From an uncultured Bryobacterales bacterium (GTDB lineage: Bacteria; Acidobacteriota; Terriglobia; Bryobacterales; UBA6623), in contig CATOTH010000001.1 of NCBI GenBank assembly GCA_951813065.1, positions 744,001 to 808,000 of the forward strand: 64,000 bases of DNA, written 5' to 3'. Under the pieces are notes generated by a model. The model was given only the letters and a program-made list of their open reading frames with translations. It made no database searches and was not told where the DNA came from. Both the position numbers and the translations under genes were made by a program. Positions 54,860-62,997 of this stretch are shown in pieces (the stretch's first letter is position 1; each line of letters starts with the position of its first letter).

Positions 54860-55636
54860 TCAGTCCAATCGGAAGTGCATTTCGATCACGACTGACCGCT
54901 TGCCGATCCCCGCCGGCAGGGGGCGCACGGGACTGGCGTTGCTGATCGCCCGCCTGGCGGAGATATCGAGTGTGCGATTACCGCTCGACTGGGTGATCGT
55001 GATTTGGTCGATCTGTCCGGTGCGATGAATGACGAACGACGTGATGACCGGCTGGGAAGAGCCCCCGAGGACCTGGCCGAGAGCCGTCCGCCACTGCTCG
55101 CCGATCGCCTGTTGCAGGATTTGTGCGTACCAGCCGAAACGGGTGCCAAACGGTCCTCCTTCGCGTCCACCGAAGCCCAGCGCGCCTCCCGGTGCGGCTC
55201 GGTACAGGTCACTGCTGAGTGCTTGTCCCTTCGAGGATCTCAGCTCGTTGGGCTTGGCTTCGCCGGCGCTGCGCTGCCCCACCGCGCGCTCTTGCTGGGT
55301 CTCGGCCTTCTTGCGCGGCGTGGCGGGAACTGGCGCGGCTGGGACTTCCTCCGGGGCGGGCTCGGGTGCCTCGATTTCCGTCGATCGCCGGAAGGAGTCC
55401 GGGGCCGGAACTTGATTGCGGCTTGGATTGGCGACCGGGTTGGGCTCGTCAGCCCGTGCGACGTTGATCGGGACGCTGGCAACGGCCACGATGCCTCCCC
55501 CGCCGGCCGCGTCAGGCGAACCCAGGTTGATCGTTGGGTTGAAGAATCCCCACAGCACCGAGGCGACGAGCAGGATCGCGTGGCAGGAAGCCGAAACCGC
55601 CAGCGGAGCTCCCAGTCGTTCGGTCTCTACAGGCAC
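54860..55636 (-). CDS. TolA/TonB-like C-terminal domain protein
   Basis: 258 residues from a GTG at 55636, chosen for the GAGAGG seven to twelve nt upstream. A membrane segment (LAVSASCHAILLVASVLWGF) is followed by a Pro/Ala/Glu-rich middle (EIEAPEPAPEEVPAAPVPA). The C-terminal domain has WYAQILQQAIGEQWRTALGQ, SFVIHRTGQIDQITITQSSGNRTLD and AISNASPVRPLPAG, the TolA/TonB type. In this position it should work as TolA, spanning from TolQR to the outer membrane. The long helical domain II of proteobacterial TolA is absent and replaced by the Pro-rich stretch. Confidence 0.88.
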   Translation of the reverse strand: MPVETERLGAPLAVSASCHAILLVASVLWGFFNPTINLGSPDAAGGGGIVAVASVPINVARADEPNPVANPSRNQVPAPDSFRRSTEIEAPEPAPEEVPAAPVPATPRKKAETQQERAVGQRSAGEAKPNELRSSKGQALSSDLYRAAPGGALGFGGREGGPFGTRFGWYAQILQQAIGEQWRTALGQVLGGSSQPVITSFVIHRTGQIDQITITQSSGNRTLDISARRAISNASPVRPLPAGIGKRSVVIEMHFRLD

Positions 55637-55671
55637 ATGCGATCCTCTCGCTCGTTGCGGTGTCTCTCGGC

Positions 55672-56100
55672 TTAGGGGCTTGGCCGCGGGTTCTTCTCGA
55701 GCGGCTTCGTCACGACGTTCACGTTGACCTTGTTCACGCCGCACTCGGCGATCACCGGAGCGACGATCTCCCATGGCGTCGAGCGGTGAGCTCGCAAGTA
55801 GATGCCCGGTTGTTCGGGATTCTTCTCCTTGGCCAGTTCGGCGACCTCGTAGACGCTCACCGGCTCGTCACCGAAGAACAACTCGCCCTTGGAACTAATG
55901 TTGACATACGCGAATTGTTTGTCGGTTGTGGAGACCTCGCGGGTACGGGGCACGTCAATCTCCAAACCGAATTCAACGACACCTGCCGTGATCATGAAAA
56001 TGATCAGCAGGACCAGCACGACATCGACGAATGGTGTGATGTTGATCTCGGCGATATGGTGATTGTCCCCAGGGTCCGGGCTACTGGTTTGCAGCGCCAT
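55672..56100 (-). CDS. tolR: ExbD/TolR family protein
   Basis: 142 residues. One membrane helix (NITPFVDVVLVLLIIFMITAG) carries the conserved Asp (FVDVVLVLLIIFM) that takes part in proton flow. The periplasmic domain follows (FGLEIDVPRTREVSTTD, QFAYVNISSKGELFFGD, GIYLRAHRSTPWEIVAPVIAECG). The start overlaps the 3' end of tolQ by 20 nt. It forms the motor with TolQ. Confidence 0.94.
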   Translation of the reverse strand: MALQTSSPDPGDNHHIAEINITPFVDVVLVLLIIFMITAGVVEFGLEIDVPRTREVSTTDKQFAYVNISSKGELFFGDEPVSVYEVAELAKEKNPEQPGIYLRAHRSTPWEIVAPVIAECGVNKVNVNVVTKPLEKNPRPSP

Positions 56101-56854
56101 CTTGTGCTCCGTATTCCTTCTCCGCCAGATTGACGAACTCTAATCCGAAGTCTTGCATGCGCGAACGGATTTGGCGCAGCCTCGAGGCATATAGGTTGTA
56201 GAAAATCAGCGCGGGGATGGCGGCGAATAGCCCCAATGCCGTGGCCAGCAGGGCTTCGGCGATGCCGGGCGCCACGGCCCTCAATGTAGCCCCGCTCGAT
56301 TCCCCGAGACCACGGAAGGCTTCCAGCACCCCCCACACTGTGCCGAACAGGCCAATGAACGGCGCTGCCGAAGCAGTCGTTGCCAGCATGCCGAGGTTGC
56401 GCCGCAAGCGTGACGACTCTTCGCTGATGCCGAGGGCCAGCGCCCTGTCAACCGAGGCGGGATTCCTGATCAGGCCATGCGTGTTGACTTGGCGGGCGAC
56501 TTCCGCATAGCCGAAGTCGAAGACAGTCACGAGCGGGGACGGCCGGTACGGTTCGGTGGAGGAGTTCAATTCCACCAGCTTGCCGATCCTGCGGAAGGTT
56601 CGCAGGAACGCGGAGTTGGCCTTGGCCGCGCGCGACAGAATGCGGTGCTTAGAGAACGCCAGCGCCCACGACCACACGGACATCACCGCCAGGATCGCGA
56701 ACACGACGAAACCGACAGGCCCCACTTGGAGCAGCAGGCCCAGCAGGGTTGACTGGTCAACGGCGACTGCGATCTCTTCGGCGGCGGTTGGATCGATCTC
56801 GGCTACCTCGTCGGCGGCAGCTTGTAGCAGCAGGGCAAACGATAACGCTGACAT
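56081..56854 (-). CDS. tolQ: MotA/TolQ/ExbB proton channel protein
   Basis: 257 residues, three membrane segments. First (LLQVGPVGFVVFAILAVMSVWSWALAF-like) near residue 40, then a cytoplasmic loop, and the conserved pair LGMLATTASAAPFIGLFGTVWGVLEAFR and VAPGIAEALLATALGLFAAIPALIFYN near the C-terminus. TolQ with TolR uses the proton motive force to drive the Tol-Pal system. It is first in the operon; about 310 nt separate it from the divergent recN. Confidence 0.94.
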   Translation of the reverse strand: MSALSFALLLQAAADEVAEIDPTAAEEIAVAVDQSTLLGLLLQVGPVGFVVFAILAVMSVWSWALAFSKHRILSRAAKANSAFLRTFRRIGKLVELNSSTEPYRPSPLVTVFDFGYAEVARQVNTHGLIRNPASVDRALALGISEESSRLRRNLGMLATTASAAPFIGLFGTVWGVLEAFRGLGESSGATLRAVAPGIAEALLATALGLFAAIPALIFYNLYASRLRQIRSRMQDFGLEFVNLAEKEYGAQDGAANQ

Positions 56855-57164
56855 CCGGGCAGGTCCTGATAGGGGCAGAGCCGAGTCGCGATCCAGTGCG
56901 GATCACGATCCACAATTCTACTACTTCCCTACTATAGATTGTAGTGGTTTCTGCAAATGCCCCAGTGCTATGCGGGGCAGTTGCCCAAAACTCCCAACAG
57001 TGCCGGCTCGCTGGCGGTAACTGGAACGGTCCCGAACGAGCGGAATGCATGGATTCAACCGCCAAGGGCGATCCGATCTTCGTGCACACGGGCGGCTATC
57101 CTAGATGAGGCAGTCGCCAGGGATCTTGTCGCGGTGATTCTTGCCGAACCCGTCGGCCGCAGCC
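56855..57164. other. Divergent promoter region between tolQ and recN
   Basis: This 310-nt stretch has an AT-rich core around 56910-56955 with TAGAAT (minus strand) and TATAGATT (plus strand) sequences that could serve as -10 elements. A GGATC-AC-GATCC inverted repeat lies near 56900. No coding evidence. Confidence 0.4.
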
Positions 57165-58835
57165 ATGCTGCACGAACTCGACATAGAAGGCTACGCAGTG
57201 GTGGAACGCCTCCGCGTTCCGTTCCAGCCCGGGCTCAATCTGCTGACCGGTGAGACAGGCAGCGGCAAGTCGATTGTCGTGGATTGCCTGGCACTGCTGT
57301 TCGGCGCGCGTGCCAGCGCCGAAGTGGTCCGCACCGGCGTGCGCCGCGCACGTGTCTCGGGGATATTTGACGTTCCCCAGGGTCCGGAGGTCCTCGCGAG
57401 GCTTGCCCAGTCCGGCATCGAAATCGACGGCGACCTGATCATCGAGCGGCAAGTGCTGTCGAGCGGCAAGAGCCGCGCATACGTCAACGGGGCGCCCGCA
57501 ACAGTGGCACTGCTGCGAGACCTTGCCCAGCACCTCGGAGACATTCACGGGCAGCATGAGCAGCAAACACTGCTGTCGGCAGCGTCGCAGCTTCGCATGC
57601 TCGACTCGTTCGCCGGGACGCCTCCGGAAGTCGATGGGATCGGCCAGGTATATCGCCAGTGGCGCGCGTGCGGGGATGCACTCGAGCGCCTCCGGGGCAA
57701 CGAGCAGGAGCGATTGCAGCGCGTCGATCTGCTTCGCTACCAAGCCGGCGAGATTCGCGAAACCGGACCCGAGCCGGGAGAGGACGACCAGCTCTACGCT
57801 GAACGGCAGCGGCTCGGCAATGTCGAGCGGTTGCGGCAGCGTTGTTTCGAGGCCTACGGTGCCGTGTACGATTCGCCGACCTCGGCGTCAGCCCAGGTCA
57901 AGTCCGCTGCCGGTTGCCTGTCTTCGGTGGGGTCTGTTGATGAGCGTCTGCAGCGTCTTGCCGAGAGTCTCGAGGAAGCCCGCGCAACCGTTGACGACGT
58001 GGCTTTCGAGGTACGGTCCTATCTCGAACGGCTGGAAGCGAACCCGGACCGGCAGGAACAGGTTGAAGAGCGGCTGGCATCGCTGGAGAAACTGAAACGC
58101 AAGTACGGACCGTCGCTGGCGAGTGTGCTGGCTTATGCCGACAGTGCCGAGGCCGAGCTGGCATCGCTGGACCGCAGCGATAGAGAGATCGAACGTCTTG
58201 GCGGGGAGCTTGACGCGGCTTCCAGGCGATACGCTGACCGCTCGTCTGCGCTGTCAAGAAAGCGCCAATCGGCAGCGTGCGAGCTTGCGGCCCGCGTCAT
58301 GCGGGAGCTCGGCGACCTGGCGCTGGAGAAAGCCCGCTTCGAAATCCGTGTCGAGGCGTCGGAGGACTGGGGTCCGCACGGCCTGGATCGCGTTGCGTTC
58401 CTGTTCTCGGCAAACCCCGGCCAGCCGGTCAGGCCTCTCGCTCAAGTTGCATCCGGTGGGGAGCTCTCGCGAGTCGCTCTTGCGCTCAAGACCTGCCTGC
58501 TCAAGACTGCGCGGACTGGCAGCTATCGGCGTGCGCTCGTGTTCGACGAGATTGACACCGGTGTCGGAGGCAGCGTGGCGGCGGCGATTGGGAGAAGGCT
58601 CAAACAGCTGGCCGCTGGCAGCCAGCTGCTGTGCGTCACGCACCTGCCGCAGATCGCGGGCTTCGCCGACGCGCACTTCCAGGTCGCGAAGGCCGAGGTT
58701 GGCGGCCGGGCGGCTGCCACTGTCACTGAACTCGCGGAGCCGCACCGGGTCGAGGAACTTGCGCGCATGCTCTCCGGAGATCAGGTCACGGACGCTGCTC
58801 TCGAAAACGCCCGGGAATTGCTGCGTTCGGCGTAG
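57165..58835 (+). CDS. recN: DNA repair protein RecN
   Basis: 556 residues from the ATG at 57165, the start at the fold boundary (LHELDIEGYAVVERLRV); an earlier start adds eight residues. An SMC-like ATPase for double-strand break repair. Walker A is LTGETGSGKSIVVD; the signature region is PLAQVASGGELSRVALALKTC; Walker B is VFDEIDTGVGGSVAAAIG. The middle is a coiled-coil with EQVEERLASLEKLKRKYGPSLASVL. LLCVTHLPQIAGFADAHFQVAK is the D-/H-loop block. Cytoplasmic. It is divergent from the Tol-Pal operon. Confidence 0.95.
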   Translation: MLHELDIEGYAVVERLRVPFQPGLNLLTGETGSGKSIVVDCLALLFGARASAEVVRTGVRRARVSGIFDVPQGPEVLARLAQSGIEIDGDLIIERQVLSSGKSRAYVNGAPATVALLRDLAQHLGDIHGQHEQQTLLSAASQLRMLDSFAGTPPEVDGIGQVYRQWRACGDALERLRGNEQERLQRVDLLRYQAGEIRETGPEPGEDDQLYAERQRLGNVERLRQRCFEAYGAVYDSPTSASAQVKSAAGCLSSVGSVDERLQRLAESLEEARATVDDVAFEVRSYLERLEANPDRQEQVEERLASLEKLKRKYGPSLASVLAYADSAEAELASLDRSDREIERLGGELDAASRRYADRSSALSRKRQSAACELAARVMRELGDLALEKARFEIRVEASEDWGPHGLDRVAFLFSANPGQPVRPLAQVASGGELSRVALALKTCLLKTARTGSYRRALVFDEIDTGVGGSVAAAIGRRLKQLAAGSQLLCVTHLPQIAGFADAHFQVAKAEVGGRAAATVTELAEPHRVEELARMLSGDQVTDAALENARELLRSA

Positions 58836-58872
58836 TACCGCCCTGCCGGGCCCACATGTCGCACGGGCTCGC

Positions 58873-61521
58873 CTACCGGACCACCCAGATTGGCGATGAC
58901 CACGCGATTTCGTCATTGGCCTGGAGCGCTCGCACGTAGTAGAAGTTCTCGCCCTCTGGCGGTTGGCGGTCGTTGTATTCAAATTCGACGTCCGTCGTTT
59001 CCGGGTTTGCCGTGTAGATCACCCGGTTGTTCCGGATCAGCGCCACCTCCCGAACGATCGCGGTTCCCAGGATCGTCGCGCGGATTGCGGGAACCGCCCC
59101 GTTGACGCTGATCTCGTCCCCCATGAACGCTTCGCCGATCCGAAAGTCGACCACGATATTGTCGGTGGCCGCGTACGTGTGCCGCTTCCGGATCCCCTGG
59201 AACACCCCTTCGCGTGTCGCTTCCTCCGCGTAGACCATTGCGTACGACATATGCGTCGACAGATGGTCCGAACTCGCGATCACGCCGAGGCGGTGGCCCT
59301 TGGCCCACGCCGCCGCAACCATTCCGTTCTCATGGATCGTTTCAAGCATGGCTGATCCCTCCGAAGGGTAGTTGTCGCCCTTGTCGGAGAACGGGCATCC
59401 TGTGCATTCGTAGCTATATCGGTCCCCCTGGAAAATCTCGACTACCGGTTCCAGTTCGGGGTCGTTGTCACGCCAGTCCGTGCCCATGTTCGTGGCGGAG
59501 GTGTGCGAGATCGCCAGGCCGCCAGTGCGGCGAATCTCCTCGTACAGCATCTTGGTGTCACCCTCGATGACCGCCCCGATTCCGTTATGCCGCTGCATGT
59601 ACTCTTCGGGCCTCACGAAGAAGGGGACGTTCTGGATGCCGCGCCTGGTATGAAAGACGTTGCGATGTCCGTTCGGATAGCGCACGGAGCGCTCGTAGCC
59701 GAACAGCGAGGCATAGCCTTCGGTGTGGAAGATATCGGCAACCTTCTCGGTGAGCCACCACCAGTACGTCCTGTCTGCGCCGTACTGGTGGTCCGAGATG
59801 AATCCCCAGTCCATCGCCGCCGCATCGAGCATGTAGCGGTAAAAGTCCAGTATCGAGCCGTCCGGCGAACCCCGCAGGTCCATGGAGAGCTCCGTGTGCC
59901 TATGGGTGTCGCCCCGCAGGATGCGGAGTTGCTTGCCGCCCACCCGTACCCTGAAGTTGCGAATCCGGCGCACGTCTCGGTCCTCGTTCGGATGGGCGGT
60001 GGGACGAGCGTGCACGGTAGGTGCCCGGTCCGACAGCCGCGGCTGGGATGCCCCCATGTCTGGTTCGTAACGGGCTGCGTACACGTTCTCGATGACGGTC
60101 TCTTCAGGCAGGTTGACCATCACGGAAAATGTAGGATGGCCGTCGCGCGGCCACGCGATCCAAAGCCCGTCGGTTGCGGGAGTGGCAGACGCGAACATGC
60201 TCGAACGCCCACGGCTGTATGGCAGCATTGCCGGCTCGCTCCAGCCGTCCGCCGTCAACGTGGTCACAAAAAACCGCCAATAGTCCGCAAGCCTGCGGCC
60301 CTGTCGATTGCGAATCAGGAGGTGCAAGCGGTCTTGGTCGTCGACGACCAAGCGGCCGTAGTGATGCAATTGGCCGTCCTCCGGTGTGTAGACCTTTTCG
60401 CCGCGGTCGATAGCGAATGGCGCCGCCATGCCGAGCCTGCGCTCGCCGTCGTAGGCTGCCACTTCGACTCCGCGCAGATCGTAGATCGGGTAGCCGGGCG
60501 CCGTCCCCACCGGATCCAGGCGCCCTTGGTCCTTGGCCCAGTTCACTCGGCCGGCCTCGTAGCTGACCCAGACGCGATCGCGGCTGTCGACTGCCAGATC
60601 GGGCCGAGCCTCGAGGCGTTCGGTTGATGCGACTTCGATTGGCTTGCCTGGCCGGCCGTCTTCGATTCGGCGCATGAGCACGTCGTAGCGGCCTTTGTCG
60701 TAGGTGTCCCAGGCCACAATCCCGACCCCGCGCGAATCGATCGCGACAGCTGGCTCCCAATCGTTGCGGGGACTGACGCTCACCAGTGTTTCCTCCCCCC
60801 ACTTGCCGTCCTCGTACGCCATATGGAAAATGTCGGACTGCGCTCCCCGGAATGCCTGCCAGGCGAGGTGGATCTTGCCGTCGCGAAACGCGACGTCGTG
60901 ATCGAAGTCGGATTGTCCCGAGTTGGTAAGCCTGTGCAGCGGGCCGAAGATTGTTCTGTCGTACCACCGGGCATAGAGATCGAAATTGCCGTCCACCTGC
61001 TGGGACCAAATCGTCCAGACCCTGCCTTGGGCATCGAATGCCAGTCGCGGCTTCCAGACATCCCCGCTCACGCCGGGCACTTGTGTCCAAGTGCCCCATC
61101 GCCGGTTGGCGTTGTCGTACCGCGCCAGCCGCACTTCGTCGAGGAAACCATCAAAGCTCGACCACGTCATCCACACCTCGGAACGGTCCGCGGGGTTTGT
61201 CACGATGTCCGGAAAATCGTCCGAGCGCGTGTCCTCGGTCATGCGCATCGCCTCTACGATGCGCGGGTCCAGCGCTGGTTCGGGTTCGGGGTCGCGAGGT
61301 CTCATGAAGGATTCGGACTCACCGAGGTCGGGGATGTTCTCTCGAGCGACCTCGTGCTGGGCGGGCGCGTCAGGCCGCAGTCGGCCCGGCTGGGCGTCGT
61401 TCGGCTGCCCTAGCGCCGAGGCAACCGCCCAGATGCCCAGGCACGCGACCCGGATGGCCGTGGCACGCGACGTAGCGGCGCGACCTGCGCGGGGAGATGG
61501 GCAGCCTGTTTCCAAGGGCAT
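58873..61521 (-). CDS. Exported DUF3604 (PHP-like) protein fused to an N-terminal propeller-like region
   Basis: 882 residues. An N-terminal hydrophobic stretch (IRVACLGIWAVASALGQ) suggests export. Residues about 100-480 contain repeated blades of the type LAFDAQGRVWTIWSQ, VAFRDGKIHLAWQAF, VAIDSRGVGIVAWDTY and LAVDSRDRVWVSYEA, suggesting a beta-propeller. From about 530 the DUF3604 domain begins with GDTHRHTELSMDLRG (His540, His542 likely metal ligands), and continues through WGFISDHQYG, AISHTSATNMG and IASSDHLSTHMSYAMVYAEE. DUF3604 is related to PHP-type metal-dependent phosphoesterases. Its substrate is not known. Confidence 0.88.
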   Translation of the reverse strand: MPLETGCPSPRAGRAATSRATAIRVACLGIWAVASALGQPNDAQPGRLRPDAPAQHEVARENIPDLGESESFMRPRDPEPEPALDPRIVEAMRMTEDTRSDDFPDIVTNPADRSEVWMTWSSFDGFLDEVRLARYDNANRRWGTWTQVPGVSGDVWKPRLAFDAQGRVWTIWSQQVDGNFDLYARWYDRTIFGPLHRLTNSGQSDFDHDVAFRDGKIHLAWQAFRGAQSDIFHMAYEDGKWGEETLVSVSPRNDWEPAVAIDSRGVGIVAWDTYDKGRYDVLMRRIEDGRPGKPIEVASTERLEARPDLAVDSRDRVWVSYEAGRVNWAKDQGRLDPVGTAPGYPIYDLRGVEVAAYDGERRLGMAAPFAIDRGEKVYTPEDGQLHHYGRLVVDDQDRLHLLIRNRQGRRLADYWRFFVTTLTADGWSEPAMLPYSRGRSSMFASATPATDGLWIAWPRDGHPTFSVMVNLPEETVIENVYAARYEPDMGASQPRLSDRAPTVHARPTAHPNEDRDVRRIRNFRVRVGGKQLRILRGDTHRHTELSMDLRGSPDGSILDFYRYMLDAAAMDWGFISDHQYGADRTYWWWLTEKVADIFHTEGYASLFGYERSVRYPNGHRNVFHTRRGIQNVPFFVRPEEYMQRHNGIGAVIEGDTKMLYEEIRRTGGLAISHTSATNMGTDWRDNDPELEPVVEIFQGDRYSYECTGCPFSDKGDNYPSEGSAMLETIHENGMVAAAWAKGHRLGVIASSDHLSTHMSYAMVYAEEATREGVFQGIRKRHTYAATDNIVVDFRIGEAFMGDEISVNGAVPAIRATILGTAIVREVALIRNNRVIYTANPETTDVEFEYNDRQPPEGENFYYVRALQANDEIAWSSPIWVVR

Positions 61522-61717
61522 GACGAAGTGGCAGCCGGCCCGTTCTAGCGGAGCGGCGCCCCGCAGGCGGCCGGGTCTGCATAATTCTACCGAAACGCGG
61601 CAATGGCTTTCATGTCTCTGCCCAGTAGGGCAGAATGTGGTTAGGGACGAGCGGCCGGCCCCGGCTCGTACGGTCCGATCAGGGCCTCAAATCGCAGGCG
61701 GAAGTCCAGCAAACGGC

Positions 61718-62536
61718 ATGCAACTCGATTCAATCCGATCGATCGCGCGCGACGCGGGCACGGCGATCATGCGCGTGTATGCCCGCGAGTTCCGCGTCCG
61801 GCGCAAGGCCGACAGATCGCCGTTGACCGATGCGGATTCGATCGCCCACCGGATCATCGTGGATGCTCTCGAGGCCGAGTACCCGGGAATCCCGATCCTG
61901 TCGGAGGAGAGCTCCGAAATTGCCCCCTACTCCGTGCGCAGGGGATGGACACGTTACTGGTTGGTGGATCCGCTGGACGGCACGAAGGAATTCGTCAAGC
62001 GCAATGGACAGTTCACGGTCAACATAGCGCTCGTCGAAAACGGGTGTCCGGTTGCGGGCGTCGTGTACGCCCCGGCTCGGGACTGGATGTACTGGGGATC
62101 GGTCGGGGACGGCGCGTTCAAGTCCGCCGGCGGAGGCGAGCCTGTTCAGATCCGGTGCGCAATGGTTCCGGAGTCGGGGGCATTGCGGGTCGTCGGCAGC
62201 AAGTCCCACCTTTCCACTGAAACTAGGGAGTATCTCAAGGCTCTCAGGTTCCAATACGGCGAAGTCTCGTTCGTCGCCATGGGCAGTTCCCTCAAGATTT
62301 GCCTCGTCGCGGACGGATCGGCGGAACTGTACCCCCGGCTCGCGCCGACCATGGAGTGGGACACAGCGGCGGCCCACGCAGTGCTCATCGCCGCTGGCGG
62401 ACGGCTTCTCGATCACGGCACCGGGTATGAACTCCGGTACAACAAGGACAACTTGCTGAATGGCTGGTTTGTCGCGGAAGGCAAGCGGCTTGGAAGCTCC
62501 CCTCGGCAACAGCGCGACCAAGCTTCCGCAGCGTGA
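61718..62536 (+). CDS. cysQ: 3'(2'),5'-bisphosphate nucleotidase (inositol monophosphatase superfamily)
   Basis: 272 residues from the ATG at 61718, just before the fold (QLDSIRSIARDAGTAIM). It removes the 3' phosphate of PAP, produced when sulfate is transferred or reduced. Metal-site motifs: SEESSE, WLVDPLDGTKEFVKRNGQF and the C-terminal MEWDTAAAHAVLIAAGG. The length and the KEFVKR segment favour CysQ over inositol monophosphatase. A GAF-domain gene overlaps its stop (GTGA), so the two are coupled. Confidence 0.9.
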   Translation: MQLDSIRSIARDAGTAIMRVYAREFRVRRKADRSPLTDADSIAHRIIVDALEAEYPGIPILSEESSEIAPYSVRRGWTRYWLVDPLDGTKEFVKRNGQFTVNIALVENGCPVAGVVYAPARDWMYWGSVGDGAFKSAGGGEPVQIRCAMVPESGALRVVGSKSHLSTETREYLKALRFQYGEVSFVAMGSSLKICLVADGSAELYPRLAPTMEWDTAAAHAVLIAAGGRLLDHGTGYELRYNKDNLLNGWFVAEGKRLGSSPRQQRDQASAA

Positions 62537-62988
62537 TTGAAATGCCCGAGTTGGAGCTGTTCGTCGAGTTCAGCGGATTGACTCTGGAAGATTCCCTTCA
62601 TCGGATCTTGTCGGAACTGGACGCAGAGACAGGCACTTTGCACGATCTGGGACAAGACGGTCTGTTGCATCTGCGAGCCCACGCCGGCAGCATTCCTGAA
62701 CATTTGCTCACGATCATCGAGCGGATCCCCGTCGGCAAGGGCATGGCCGGATTGGCGGCTGAGCGCGGGGAGCCTGTCCAGATCTGCAATCTCCAGTCGG
62801 ATGCGAGCGGAGATGCAAGGCCCGGGGCGCGCGCGACCGGCATGCGCGGATCGATCTGTGTTCCGATGAGGAGGCACGGTCAGATCGTTGGAGTGCTCGG
62901 CGTTGCGGTTGCCCGGGAACGGGAATTCAGCTCCGCCGAATCCACGTGGCTCGAGAATGCCGGAGCTACCCTGGCCCTGGAACTGTAG
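62533..62988 (+). CDS. Stand-alone GAF-domain protein
   Basis: 151 residues from a GTG at 62533 overlapping the cysQ stop (GTGA), or 148 from an ATG at 62542. A single GAF domain: LHRILSELDAETGTLHDLG, IPVGKGMAGLAAERGEPVQIC and SICVPMRRHGQIVGVLGVAV, then a C-terminal helix. GAF domains bind small ligands; no output domain is fused. The coupling with cysQ suggests a link with nucleotide or sulfur metabolism, but the ligand is unknown. Confidence 0.8.
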   Translation: MIEMPELELFVEFSGLTLEDSLHRILSELDAETGTLHDLGQDGLLHLRAHAGSIPEHLLTIIERIPVGKGMAGLAAERGEPVQICNLQSDASGDARPGARATGMRGSICVPMRRHGQIVGVLGVAVAREREFSSAESTWLENAGATLALEL

Positions 62989-62997
62989 GTAGCTCTC

